A stretch of 16,851 bases of DNA from CAYGLV01 sp964351025 (GTDB lineage: Bacteria; Actinomycetota; Thermoleophilia; Gaiellales; Gaiellaceae): assembly GCA_964351025.1 (NCBI GenBank), contig CAYGLV010000053.1:1-16851 (forward strand), read 5' to 3'. The translations under genes and the position numbers were made by a program. Each line of letters opens with the position of its first letter. The first letter of the stretch is position 1. The notes beneath the pieces are model-generated. The model saw only the letters and a list, made by a program, of their open reading frames with translations. It was not told the DNA's origin and did no database searches. Positions 1 to 6,671 of the stretch are shown here, in pieces.

Positions 1-477
1 GACACGCTTCCAGGTCTTCGCCCGCCAGTACGCCTCGGGGCCGAGACCGTCGCCGAGCTCCCTGAGACCCTTCGCGGCGGCCGAAGCGGCCGGTGCGGAC
101 AGTCGCACACGGCTCACGGCGTCGCTGAGCTCTCCCAAAGCGTCTCGCGCGGCGTCGAAGTCGCCCGTTCCCAAAGGGCGCCGCAGCCGCTCGAGCGGGC
201 CGACGAGTCCCGGAGCCTCGTCCAGAGCGCGGCGGAAGTACATGTCGACGTCCACCGGCGCAGGCCGGTGCATGCCCGGGATCTTGACGAACCCGCCGAG
301 CGGAATCACGCCGATCCCGTACTCGATTCCGTTCCTCGTCGTCTTCAGGAGCGCAGGTGGAAAGCCGACGTAGAACTTCCGTGGCCGCAAGCCGACGGCG
401 AGCGCGACGAGGAAATGGCCGAGCTCGTGCACCATGATCAGGAGCCCGAGGCCGACGATCGCGACAAGAACGCTCAT
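1..477 (-). CDS. rseP: M50 site-2 zinc metalloprotease, N-terminal part (cut by window edge)
   Basis: This is the first 159 codons of an intramembrane zinc metalloprotease of the RseP/site-2 protease family; the rest lies left of the window. Reading leftward from ATG at 477, a hydrophobic N-terminal helix carries HELGH at residues 17-21, the HExxH motif whose two histidines and glutamate bind zinc and catalyse cleavage. It is followed by the conserved stretch GVIPLGGFVKIPGM (about residues 57-70), and the visible part ends with YWRAKTWKR, which in the family lies just before the AGP-N transmembrane region. The family cleaves membrane-bound anti-sigma factors and remnant signal peptides within the membrane. 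The start overlaps the dxr stop in an ATGA, so it is probably translated by coupling to dxr. The second zinc ligand (LDG motif) and any PDZ domain cannot be seen here. Confidence 0.5.
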   Translation of the reverse strand, partial: MSVLVAIVGLGLLIMVHELGHFLVALAVGLRPRKFYVGFPPALLKTTRNGIEYGIGVIPLGGFVKIPGMHRPAPVDVDMYFRRALDEAPGLVGPLERLRRPLGTGDFDAARDALGELSDAVSRVRLSAPAASAAAKGLRELGDGLGPEAYWRAKTWKRV

Positions 478-1553
478 GCCGCTACCCCGAGACGGCTCTC
501 CGCGCTGCGCCGCGCTTCCGCGTCGGCTTCGACGAGCCCGGCCAGGTCTCCGACCGGCACCCCGGCGACAGCGGCGAGCGTTTCTGCCACCACGTCCGCG
601 ATGCCCAGAAACGGCAGGCGGCCCGCGAGGAACGCTGCGACGGCGACCTCGTTCGCGGCGTTGAAGGCACACGGGTACGTGCCGCCCCTCTCCCCCGCCT
701 GGCGCGCCAGGGCCAGCAAGGGGAACGTCGCCAGGTCGGGCGCCCCGAACTCGAGTGTCAGGCCTCCTGCGAGATCGAGCCCCCGCACGGGCGTGGCGCG
801 CCGCTCGGGGTACGTGAGTGCGAAGGAGATCGGAACGCGCATGTCGGGGTAGCCCGCGTGCGCGAGCGCGGCTCCGTCGCGGAAACGAACGAGCGCGTGC
901 ACGACCGAGGACGGGTGGACGACGACTTCGATCCGGTCGTACGCGAGCCCGAAGAGCACATGCGCCTCGATCAGCTCGAGCCCCTTGTTGGCGAGCGTCG
1001 CCGAGTCCACGGTGATTTTCGGGCCCATGCTCCACGTGGGGTGGGCCAGCGCCTCGGCAGGCGTCACGTCCGCGAGCTCGGTTCGCGTGCGGCCACGAAA
1101 CGGTCCGCCCGACGCCGTCAGGACGAGCGAATCCACAGTTTCGAGAGCGCGACCCTCGAGGCACTGGAACACTGCGCTGTGCTCGCTGTCCACCGGCAAC
1201 AGGAGCCCGCCCCCGCGCCGCTTCGCCGCGCGCGCGAGCTCGCCGGCGGCGACGAGGCTCTCTTTGTTCGCCAGAGCGAGCGTGACGCCCCGCTCGAGCG
1301 CCCACAGGGTCGCCCCGACTCCGGCGAAGCCCACGACGGCGTTCAGGACGACGTCCGGCTCGCTCGCGTCAAGCAGGCGTGTCAGCTCACCGCCCACCTG
1401 GACGTGCTGGACGCCGTGGGCCGCGGCGATCTCCGCAAGATCTTGCGAGCCCGACGCCACTGCGCACAGCTCGAGCCCGGGATCGGCGGCGATGATCTCG
1501 AGCGCCTGGCGACCGATCGAGCCGGTCGCTCCGAGTAGCGCGATTCTCCTCAC
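474..1553 (-). CDS. dxr: 1-deoxy-D-xylulose 5-phosphate reductoisomerase
   Basis: DXR converts 1-deoxy-D-xylulose 5-phosphate to 2-C-methyl-D-erythritol 4-phosphate using NADPH and a divalent metal, the committed step of the MEP isoprenoid pathway in the cytosol. The 359-residue protein starts with the NADPH-binding GATGSIG loop (residues 8-14). It has ANKESLV, the metal/substrate region PVDSEHSA, the flexible-loop ASGGPF, and SMGPKITVDSATLANKGLE followed by EAHVLF, all hallmarks of the family, and its length is close to normal. The start is a GTG; a GGAG lies only 1 nt before it, which is too close for a standard ribosome site, but a later start would cut the nucleotide-binding loop. The stop overlaps the rseP start by 4 bp. 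Neighbouring uppS uses the isoprenoid product downstream, so the context fits. Identification is firm. Confidence 0.5.
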   Translation of the reverse strand: MRRIALLGATGSIGRQALEIIAADPGLELCAVASGSQDLAEIAAAHGVQHVQVGGELTRLLDASEPDVVLNAVVGFAGVGATLWALERGVTLALANKESLVAAGELARAAKRRGGGLLLPVDSEHSAVFQCLEGRALETVDSLVLTASGGPFRGRTRTELADVTPAEALAHPTWSMGPKITVDSATLANKGLELIEAHVLFGLAYDRIEVVVHPSSVVHALVRFRDGAALAHAGYPDMRVPISFALTYPERRATPVRGLDLAGGLTLEFGAPDLATFPLLALARQAGERGGTYPCAFNAANEVAVAAFLAGRLPFLGIADVVAETLAAVAGVPVGDLAGLVEADAEARRSAESRLGVAA

Positions 1554-1597
1554 GCTCCGAAGTCTACGGTGGGGCCGATCCGCCCCTCGCGCGAGAG
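1554..1597 (-). other. short gap with GC hairpin between lipoprotein gene and dxr
   Basis: On the minus strand, 44 nt separate the lipoprotein stop from the dxr GTG. They contain a 5-bp stem GGGGC/GCCCC with a 6-nt loop (1571-1586) and, just before it, the palindrome CTCGCGCGAG (1586-1595). No T-run follows, so this is not a standard intrinsic terminator. It could weaken or stabilise the message between the two genes. The structure is seen; the function is a guess. Confidence 0.5.
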
Positions 1598-1954
1598 CTA
1601 CGGCTGCTGCTCGAAGCCGTCGAGGCAGCCCTGCGTCGCGTCCGCAGCATCTTCGGGCGTACCACCGGAAACCGCCTCGGCGATCACGCCGGCGACGGCC
1701 TTCGCCGTGGGCGGCGCGACACCGTACAGAGTTGCGATCTCTTCGACGGTGCCGCCGCTGCAGATCTCGAAGCCTCCCTGGTAGGCGCCGGACTGTCCTC
1801 CGTCGCCGTCGAGAGCCGTCGTGGGGCCCGCGGTCGTGGCGCTGCCGCCCCCGCCGCCGCAGGCGGCCAAGAGAACTCCAGACACGACCAGGGTCGATAC
1901 CAGAAGAAAGACCGTGCGCAAGGCGCTAACCGTACCCGAACGCGAGGACGACAT
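1598..1954 (-). CDS. small putative lipoprotein, unknown function
   Basis: I do not recognise this gene. From ATG at 1954 it encodes 118 residues: a basic/polar start, a hydrophobic stretch (about 14-31) and a lipobox LLAAC with Cys32 as the predicted lipidated residue, then a Gly/Ser/Thr linker. The compact mature domain has two further cysteines (Cys65 and Cys110) that could form a disulfide. A TTG at 1921 would give a more classical signal peptide (MRTVFLL...) of 107 residues and would avoid most of the 29-bp overlap with cdsA; neither start has a clear ribosome site. The domain is rich in Ala, Gly and acidic residues (TVEEIATLYGV, GGTPEDAADATQGC). It lies between cdsA and dxr, which are usually direct neighbours. 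Signal and lipobox are visible; membrane anchoring is inferred; function is unknown. Confidence 0.5.
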   Translation of the reverse strand: MSSSRSGTVSALRTVFLLVSTLVVSGVLLAACGGGGGSATTAGPTTALDGDGGQSGAYQGGFEICSGGTVEEIATLYGVAPPTAKAVAGVIAEAVSGGTPEDAADATQGCLDGFEQQP

Positions 1955-2723
1955 AGAAGGCCGCGACACTTGAGAAGAGGAGCGAGTCGACCCGGTCCAG
2001 CATGCCACCGTGGCCGGCGAGCAGCGAGCCGGAGTCCTTCACCTCGAAGTCGCGCTTGACGGAGGACTCGAAGAGATCGCCGGCGACACCAGCCAGCGCG
2101 ACCGCTCCGCCAAAGACGAGCGACCGCCAGCCCTCCATGAAGCCGGTGCCGTAGAACGTGAAGAACGACGCGGCGAGGGCCGCGAGCGCCCCGGCCACGA
2201 ACCCCTCCCAGGTCTTGCCGGGGGAGATCGCCGGCGCAAGCTTGTGACGGCCGACGAGGCGCCCGATGGCGTAGGCGGCCGTAGCGTCGGCGAAGACGGC
2301 GAGGAGGAGGCCGTAGGTCGCAAGCCGCCCGTGCTCGGGCAGGTCGCGCAGGAGCCCGAGATGGGCCAGCCCGACGGCGATCCAGACGACGCCGAGCACC
2401 GTGGACGCCACCGTCACCGTCGCCGACTGACGTGTGGACGCGATCCCGTAGAGGAGGAAGGCAAAGAGCAGCGTGGCCAGCGCACCCGCCAGCAGCCACT
2501 CGATTCCGCCCAGCTGCGCGCCGGCCAGGGTGAGCACGGCGCCGGCGTAGCCGGCGAGTACGAGCGGGCGCAACGAGCGGACCATGACGTACAGCTCGTG
2601 CAGAGCGACCAGCGCGGCAACCAGCACGAGCGCGAACACCCACCAGCCACCCAGCCAGACGACGCCGAGCACGAGTGGCAGCCCGACGAGGGCGACCAGG
2701 ATCCGCGAGACGAGCTCGGTCAT
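1926..2723 (-). CDS. cdsA: phosphatidate cytidylyltransferase (CDP-diacylglycerol synthase)
   Basis: CdsA makes CDP-diacylglycerol from phosphatidic acid and CTP in the membrane, the branch point for anionic phospholipids. The 265-residue protein has about seven or eight hydrophobic segments. Residues 146-174 carry the conserved YAIGRLVGRHKLAP-ISPGKTWEG region. The family signature is at 215-247: GDLFES, KR, KDSG, then GHGGMLDRVDS, with the acidic residues that bind metal and CTP. The ATG at 2723 overlaps the uppS stop in an ATGA. Length is typical for Gram-positive CdsA. The 3' end overlaps the start of the small lipoprotein gene by 29 bp if that gene uses its ATG. Identification is firm. 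Confidence 0.5.
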   Translation of the reverse strand: MTELVSRILVALVGLPLVLGVVWLGGWWVFALVLVAALVALHELYVMVRSLRPLVLAGYAGAVLTLAGAQLGGIEWLLAGALATLLFAFLLYGIASTRQSATVTVASTVLGVVWIAVGLAHLGLLRDLPEHGRLATYGLLLAVFADATAAYAIGRLVGRHKLAPAISPGKTWEGFVAGALAALAASFFTFYGTGFMEGWRSLVFGGAVALAGVAGDLFESSVKRDFEVKDSGSLLAGHGGMLDRVDSLLFSSVAAFYVVLAFGYG

Positions 2724-3442
2724 CGCCCGCCGAACCGCCGGCGCCGGCTCGCATACTCTGCGAGCGCGCTCTGGAGCTGCCGAGCGCCGAAGTCGGGCCA
2801 GAGGTCCTCCACGAAGAGCAACTCGGCATAGGCGGCCTCCCAGAGCAGGAAGTTCGAGACGCGAAGCTCGCCGGAGGTGCGGATCAGCAGGTCCGGGTCC
2901 GGCAGCTCGGGTGCGTACAGGCGTGCGGCCAGAGCCGCCTCGTCGATCTCGCCGGGCCGAACGCCGTCTTCCACCAGACGGCGCGCGGCGTCCACGAGCT
3001 CGGCCCTCCCCCCGTAGTCGAACGCGATCCAGAGCTGGAGCCGGCCGTTCCCGGCCGTCTCGCGCTCGAGCTGCTCCATCTGCTGCCGCAGTGCCTCCGG
3101 CGTGCGGTCGCGCCGACCGATGAAGCGCGTTCTCACGCCTTGCCGGGCGAGGTCGGGCAGTTCCCGCTCGATCGTCTCGCCGAAGATCTCCATCAGCGCC
3201 TCCACCTCGTCCGGCGGGCGCGCCCAGTTCTCCGTCGAGAACGCGTAGACGGCGAGCGACTCGACACCGAGGTCGAGAGCAGCCTCCACGGTCCGCCGCA
3301 GCGCCTTGGTGCCTTCGCGGTGACCTGCCGCGACCGGCAACCCGCGCGCGCGCGCCCAGCGACCGTTGCCGTCCATGACGATGGCGACGGTGCGGGCTGT
3401 GCCCGCCGCGTCGCTCGATGGTGCTTCGTGCATCCGGGGCAT
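2720..3442 (-). CDS. uppS: isoprenyl transferase (di-trans,poly-cis-undecaprenyl diphosphate synthase family)
   Basis: This is a cis-prenyltransferase that adds isopentenyl units to an allylic diphosphate to make the long polyprenyl carrier used for peptidoglycan and glycan export. The 240-residue protein carries MDGNGRWA at residues 23-30 with catalytic Asp24, then GHREG, YAFSTENW, and near the C-terminus RTSGE followed by SNFLLWEAAYAEL, the diphosphate-binding and dimer region. The start is ATG at 3442; a second ATG at 3433 is equally possible, as neither has a good ribosome site and the first 17 residues are unconserved. It lies 25 bp after frr and overlaps cdsA by 4 bp. Chain length of the product cannot be read from sequence; some actinobacterial homologues make decaprenyl chains instead. 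Confidence 0.5.
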   Translation of the reverse strand: MPRMHEAPSSDAAGTARTVAIVMDGNGRWARARGLPVAAGHREGTKALRRTVEAALDLGVESLAVYAFSTENWARPPDEVEALMEIFGETIERELPDLARQGVRTRFIGRRDRTPEALRQQMEQLERETAGNGRLQLWIAFDYGGRAELVDAARRLVEDGVRPGEIDEAALAARLYAPELPDPDLLIRTSGELRVSNFLLWEAAYAELLFVEDLWPDFGARQLQSALAEYASRRRRFGGR

Positions 3443-3467
3443 CGCCCGAGGTCTGAGCCCGCAGGAC

Positions 3468-4031
3468 TCAGACCTCCATGATCTCCGCTTCCTTGTTCTT
3501 CAACAGCTCGTCGATCGCGTGTGTGTGCTCGTCGGTCAGCTTCTGCACCTGCGCCTCGCCGCGGCGCTCCTCGTCGTCGCCGACGTCGCCGTTGACGACG
3601 AGCTCCTTCAGATGCTGCATGACGTCGCGGCGAACGTTGCGGATCGCGATCTTTCCGTCCTCGCCCAGCTTGCGCACGAGCTTGACGAGATCTTTGCGCC
3701 GCTCCTCGGTGAGCTGGGGGATCGGCAAGCGGATCATCTTGCCGTCGTTGGAGGGCACCAGGCCAAGGTCGGACTCCTGGATCGCACGCTCGATCGCCTT
3801 GACCGAAGACGGGTCGAATGGCTGGAGGGTCAGCAAGCGCGGCTCGGGGGACGAGATCGTCGCGATGCTCTTCAGCGGCGTGGGCGTCCCGTAGTAGTCC
3901 ACGACGATCCGGTCGAGCAGGGCCGTCGAAGCGCGGCCGGTACGCACGCTGTTGAACTCGCCGTGCGTCGTCTCGATCGACCGGTCCATCCGCCGCTTCG
4001 CATCCGCCAGGAACTCCTCGATTGCCGCCAT
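3468..4031 (-). CDS. frr: ribosome recycling factor
   Basis: RRF splits the post-termination ribosome together with EF-G. The 187-residue protein matches the usual length of about 185. It has the conserved FNSVRTGRASTALLD near the N-terminus (helix of domain I), the YYGTPTPLKSIATIS segment of domain II, LTEERRKDLVK, and IRNVRRDV in the C-terminal helix. I chose ATG at 4031 because GGAGG (4040-4036) sits 4 nt before it; a GTG one codon earlier (4034) would leave only 1 nt. The A of this ATG is also the last base of the pyrH stop (TGATG), so the two genes are probably coupled. The pyrH-frr pair is a very common bacterial arrangement. Confidence 0.5.
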   Translation of the reverse strand: MAAIEEFLADAKRRMDRSIETTHGEFNSVRTGRASTALLDRIVVDYYGTPTPLKSIATISSPEPRLLTLQPFDPSSVKAIERAIQESDLGLVPSNDGKMIRLPIPQLTEERRKDLVKLVRKLGEDGKIAIRNVRRDVMQHLKELVVNGDVGDDEERRGEAQVQKLTDEHTHAIDELLKNKEAEIMEV

Positions 4032-4804
4032 CACGCCTCCTCGTTCGGGGTGGAGATGAGCGTCCCGACGCGCCGGCCGTGGGCGACGGCCAGGATGTTG
4101 CCCTCAGCGAGCTCGAACACGTGGATCGGGAGCCGGTTGTCCATGCACAGGGAGAGTGCGGTCGTGTCCATCACTCCCACACCGCGCTCGATCGCCTCGA
4201 GGTGCGAGAGCGCCGGAAGGAAGGCGGCGCCCGGATCGATCCGGGGGTCGCCGGCGAAGACGCCCCGCACGCCGTTCTTCGCCATCAGGATCGCCTCCGC
4301 GCCGATCTCCAACGCGCGCAGCGCGGCGGCCGTATCGGTCGTGAAGAACGGGTTGCCGGTCCCCGCGGCGAAGATCACGATCCGTCCCTTCTCGAGGTGT
4401 CGCATCGCCCGGCGGCGGATGTACGGCTCCGCAACCTCGGAGACCGAGATCGCCGACTGCACGCGGGTGTCGGCACCAAGCCGCTCGAGGGCGTCCTGGA
4501 GAGCGAGCGCGTTGAGGACGGTCGCGAGCATCCCGGCATAGTCGGCGGTCGCGCGGTCCATCCCTTCGGCCGCCGCGGCCATGCCGCGGTAGATGTTTCC
4601 GGCTCCGACGACGATGGCGAGCTCGAGCCCCTCTGTCTGCAGGACGACGATCTCCCGTGCGAGCGCCGCGACCGTTCCGGGATCGAGCCCGTACTCGCGC
4701 TCGCCCATCAGGGCCTCTCCCGAGAGCTTGAGCAGCAGGCGCCGGAAGGCGAGTGCTCCGCCCTCCGGGACGAGTCCTACGGCCTCTTCGGGTCGGTCGC
4801 TCAC
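4031..4804 (-). CDS. pyrH: UMP kinase (uridylate kinase)
   Basis: PyrH phosphorylates UMP to UDP with ATP and belongs to the amino-acid kinase fold, working as a hexamer that senses UTP and GTP. The 257-residue protein has LLLKLSGEAL (23-32), the glycine loop VGAGNIYRG (66-74), MDRATADYAGMLATVLNALAL (83-103 region), and GTGNPFFTTDTAAALRA (148-164). The start is taken as GTG at 4804, one base after the tsf stop. This puts about 12 more residues before the LKLSGEA strand than in the E. coli enzyme. No other standard start codon exists before the core, although a purine-rich GGAGGGCGGAG follows within the first codons. It is coupled to frr by a shared base. Identification is firm; the exact start is uncertain. 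Confidence 0.5.
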   Translation of the reverse strand: MSDRPEEAVGLVPEGGALAFRRLLLKLSGEALMGEREYGLDPGTVAALAREIVVLQTEGLELAIVVGAGNIYRGMAAAAEGMDRATADYAGMLATVLNALALQDALERLGADTRVQSAISVSEVAEPYIRRRAMRHLEKGRIVIFAAGTGNPFFTTDTAAALRALEIGAEAILMAKNGVRGVFAGDPRIDPGAAFLPALSHLEAIERGVGVMDTTALSLCMDNRLPIHVFELAEGNILAVAHGRRVGTLISTPNEEA

Positions 4805-4805
4805 G

Positions 4806-5612
4806 CTAGCCGGCGACCGAGAGCCGCCTGAACGCCAGGACCCGTGCCCCAGGCTCGGTGAGCGCCTTGCCGACCGAGAGCGACGGATCGTGGATCCAGG
4901 GCTGGTCGGCCAGAACACCGCCGGGCTGCGCGGCGAAGAACCGCTTTGCGAGCATGCCGTCGACGATCTTCTCACGTGCGGGCTCCGGCTTGGAGAGCAC
5001 CTCGTCCGAGTTGGCGTAGACCTCCCGCTCGGCGGTCACCGTTTCGGCCGGCACGTCGTCGCGCGTCGCCCACGTCGGTGCGGCGAAGGCGATGTGCATC
5101 GCGAGCTGGCGGGCGAGCTCCGGCGTCCCACCGGCGATCTTCACGACAACGCCGATCTTGTTCGCCGGGGGGTGAACGTACAGGGAGAGCAACTCGCCCG
5201 CTCCCGCGTCGTAGCGCTCGGCTCCGGCGACGACCACGTTCTCGCCGATCTTCGCCACGAGCTCCACCCGCTCGCCCTCGAGCCCTGCGACGGCATCCGG
5301 CCCGGACGCGGCAACCGTTCTCAGCACCTTCTCCGCAAAGGCGAGGAACTCATCGTTCTTCGAGACCGGCTCGGTCTCGCAGCCGACCGCCACGAGTGTC
5401 GCGCACCCGCCTTCGAGCAGCGAGCCGACGAGGCCCTCGGTGGTCGCGCGGCCCGCGCGCTTGCCGGCTTGGGCCATGCCCTTCTCGCGCAGGAGCGTCC
5501 TGGCCGCCGCAACGTCACCTTTGGTTTCCTCGAGCGCGCGTTTGCAGTCCATCATCCCGGCGCCGGTGGCGTCGCGGAGCTCCTTGACGAGGCTTGCGGA
5601 GATCGTGGTCAC
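4806..5612 (-). CDS. tsf: elongation factor Ts
   Basis: EF-Ts is the nucleotide exchange factor that releases GDP from EF-Tu. The 268-residue protein opens with the N-terminal UBA-like domain (SLVKELRDATGAGMMDCKRAL, split at residues 7-27) and has two core subdomains ending with the EPGARVLAFRR strand region. The usual TDFVAxN signature, whose Asp and Phe push into EF-Tu, reads CETEPVSKN here (78-86): Asp is Glu and Phe is Pro. The rest of the fold is intact, so this looks like lineage variation, not decay. The start is GTG at 5612, whose GTGA overlaps the rpsB stop by 4 bp. rpsB-tsf is a near-universal pair. The stop lies one base before the pyrH start. Confidence 0.5.
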   Translation of the reverse strand: MTTISASLVKELRDATGAGMMDCKRALEETKGDVAAARTLLREKGMAQAGKRAGRATTEGLVGSLLEGGCATLVAVGCETEPVSKNDEFLAFAEKVLRTVAASGPDAVAGLEGERVELVAKIGENVVVAGAERYDAGAGELLSLYVHPPANKIGVVVKIAGGTPELARQLAMHIAFAAPTWATRDDVPAETVTAEREVYANSDEVLSKPEPAREKIVDGMLAKRFFAAQPGGVLADQPWIHDPSLSVGKALTEPGARVLAFRRLSVAG

Positions 5613-6499
5613 GCGTCCCCGCCTTCGGCCGGCCTCTCGGGCTCTGCCGCCGCTTCGGGCTCGGCCGGCGTTTCGGTCGCGGTCTCGCCGTCGGTCACGA
5701 GTGCGGGCTCGGCCACCACTGCAGCCACAGCCTCGGGAACCGGGGCGGGGTCGCCGGCGGGCGCGTCCGCAGCCTCCTGGGGCTGGACCGGGCGCGCCGC
5801 GAGCTCTTGCTCGGTGACGATGGCCTTCCCGGCTGCGATACCGTCGGCCACGGCCCGCACGATCAGGCTGCACGAGCGGATGGCGTCGTCGTTGCCCGGA
5901 ATCACGTACTCGGCCTCGTCGGGGTCGCAGTTTGTGTCCACGAGCGCGATGACGGGCAGCCCCAGCCGGCGCGCCTCGCGCACTGCGAGCTGCTCCTTGC
6001 GCAGATCGACGATGAAGACTGCGTCAGGCTGGCGGCGCAGGTCGGCGACGCCGCCGAGATTCGACTCGAGCTTCTCCAACTCGGCGAGCATCGCCATCCG
6101 CTCCTTGGGCGGCAGGAGCTCCAGCTGGCCGTCGTCCCTCAGGCGCCGGAGGTCGTGCAGGTGCGAGATGCGGTCCGTGATCGTCCGCCAGTTCGTCAGG
6201 AGCCCGCCCAGCCAGCGGTTGTTGACGTACGGCATGCCCACGCGGATCGCGTGGTCGCGGACGGCGTCCTGAGCCTGCTTCTTCGTACCAACGAAGAGCA
6301 GCGAGCCGCCGCGGCTTGCGATGTTGCGCGCGAAGTCGTGGGCCTCCTGGACGAGCTCGAGCGTCTGCTGGAGGTCGATGATGTAGATGCCGCCGCGCTC
6401 CGTGAAGATGAAACGCTTCATCTTCGGGTTCCAACGGCGGGTCTGGTGGCCGAAATGGACTCCGGCCTCCAGGAGCTCACGCATTGTGACGACGGACAA
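5609..6499 (-). CDS. rpsB: 30S ribosomal protein S2
   Basis: S2 binds the 30S head-body junction. The core shows VVTMRELLEAGVHFGHQTRR, WNPKM, IIDLQQT, FVGTKKQA, NNRWLGGLLTNW and the second signature VIPGNDDAIRS. I chose TTG at 6499 (296 residues). The upstream purine stretch AGAAAGGGGCGGTC closely matches the 16S 3' end complement and abuts this codon, and S2 proteins normally begin one or two residues before VVTM. The longer ATG at 6532 (307 residues) has no ribosome site and would encode a foreign-looking MQHINPEKGAV leader. The last roughly 65 residues form an Ala/Pro/Glu-rich low-complexity tail after the S2 fold. Such acidic tails occur in some actinobacterial S2 proteins. The stop overlaps the tsf start by 4 bp. 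Confidence 0.5.
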   Translation of the reverse strand: MSVVTMRELLEAGVHFGHQTRRWNPKMKRFIFTERGGIYIIDLQQTLELVQEAHDFARNIASRGGSLLFVGTKKQAQDAVRDHAIRVGMPYVNNRWLGGLLTNWRTITDRISHLHDLRRLRDDGQLELLPPKERMAMLAELEKLESNLGGVADLRRQPDAVFIVDLRKEQLAVREARRLGLPVIALVDTNCDPDEAEYVIPGNDDAIRSCSLIVRAVADGIAAGKAIVTEQELAARPVQPQEAADAPAGDPAPVPEAVAAVVAEPALVTDGETATETPAEPEAAAEPERPAEGGDA

Positions 6500-6547
6500 G
6501 ACCGCCCCTTTCTCTGGGTTTATGTGCTGCATCTACCGGCGGGGCGC

Positions 6548-6583
6548 GGGCGGAACCGGGCGTAGCGCCCGGCACCCCCGCCC
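6548..6583 (-). other. strong hairpin in rpsB 5' leader
   Basis: In the rpsB leader on the minus strand, an inner perfect 7-bp stem CCGGGCG/CGCCCGG with a CTA loop (6556-6572) is extended by an outer 6-bp stem GGGCGG/CCGCCC across a 5/2-nt internal loop. No T-run follows, so it is not an ordinary terminator of the upstream pseudouridine synthase transcript. It lies between a candidate -10 box and the start codon, where a ribosomal-protein autoregulatory leader would sit. The structure is seen; binding of S2 is a hypothesis. Confidence 0.5.
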
Positions 6584-6620
6584 GGCCTGAGCGCCGGGTC
6601 GTAGGGATGGAAACCGCAGC

Positions 6621-6626
6621 ATTGTA
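6621..6626 (-). promoter_or_regulatory. rpsB: candidate -10 box for the rpsB-tsf operon
   Basis: On the minus strand this reads TACAAT, preceded by GC, five of six matches to the TATAAT consensus and unusually AT-rich for this region. It sits in the only long gap of the left block, between the pseudouridine synthase stop and rpsB. No convincing -35 box lies 16-19 nt upstream (the best is TGAGCC). Transcription would start near 6614 and give a leader of about 115 nt that contains the hairpin. Confidence 0.5.
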
Positions 6627-6671
6627 GCGGCAGACGGCTCCCGGGGGCTCAGAGGAGCGGGTGGCCGGCGC

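Noticed and set aside
985..1929. Open frame of 314 codons on the + strand
   Set aside because: It runs antisense through dxr and the lipoprotein gene and is Arg/Ser-rich without motifs.
4593..6272. Open frame of 559 codons on the + strand
   Set aside because: It is antisense to pyrH, tsf and rpsB, has Arg/Ser/His-rich low-complexity sequence and no domain; long antisense frames are expected at this GC content.
6533..6619. Possible 29-codon upstream frame in the rpsB leader
   Set aside because: Its ATG overlaps the candidate -10 box and it has no ribosome site, so it would not be transcribed from that promoter.
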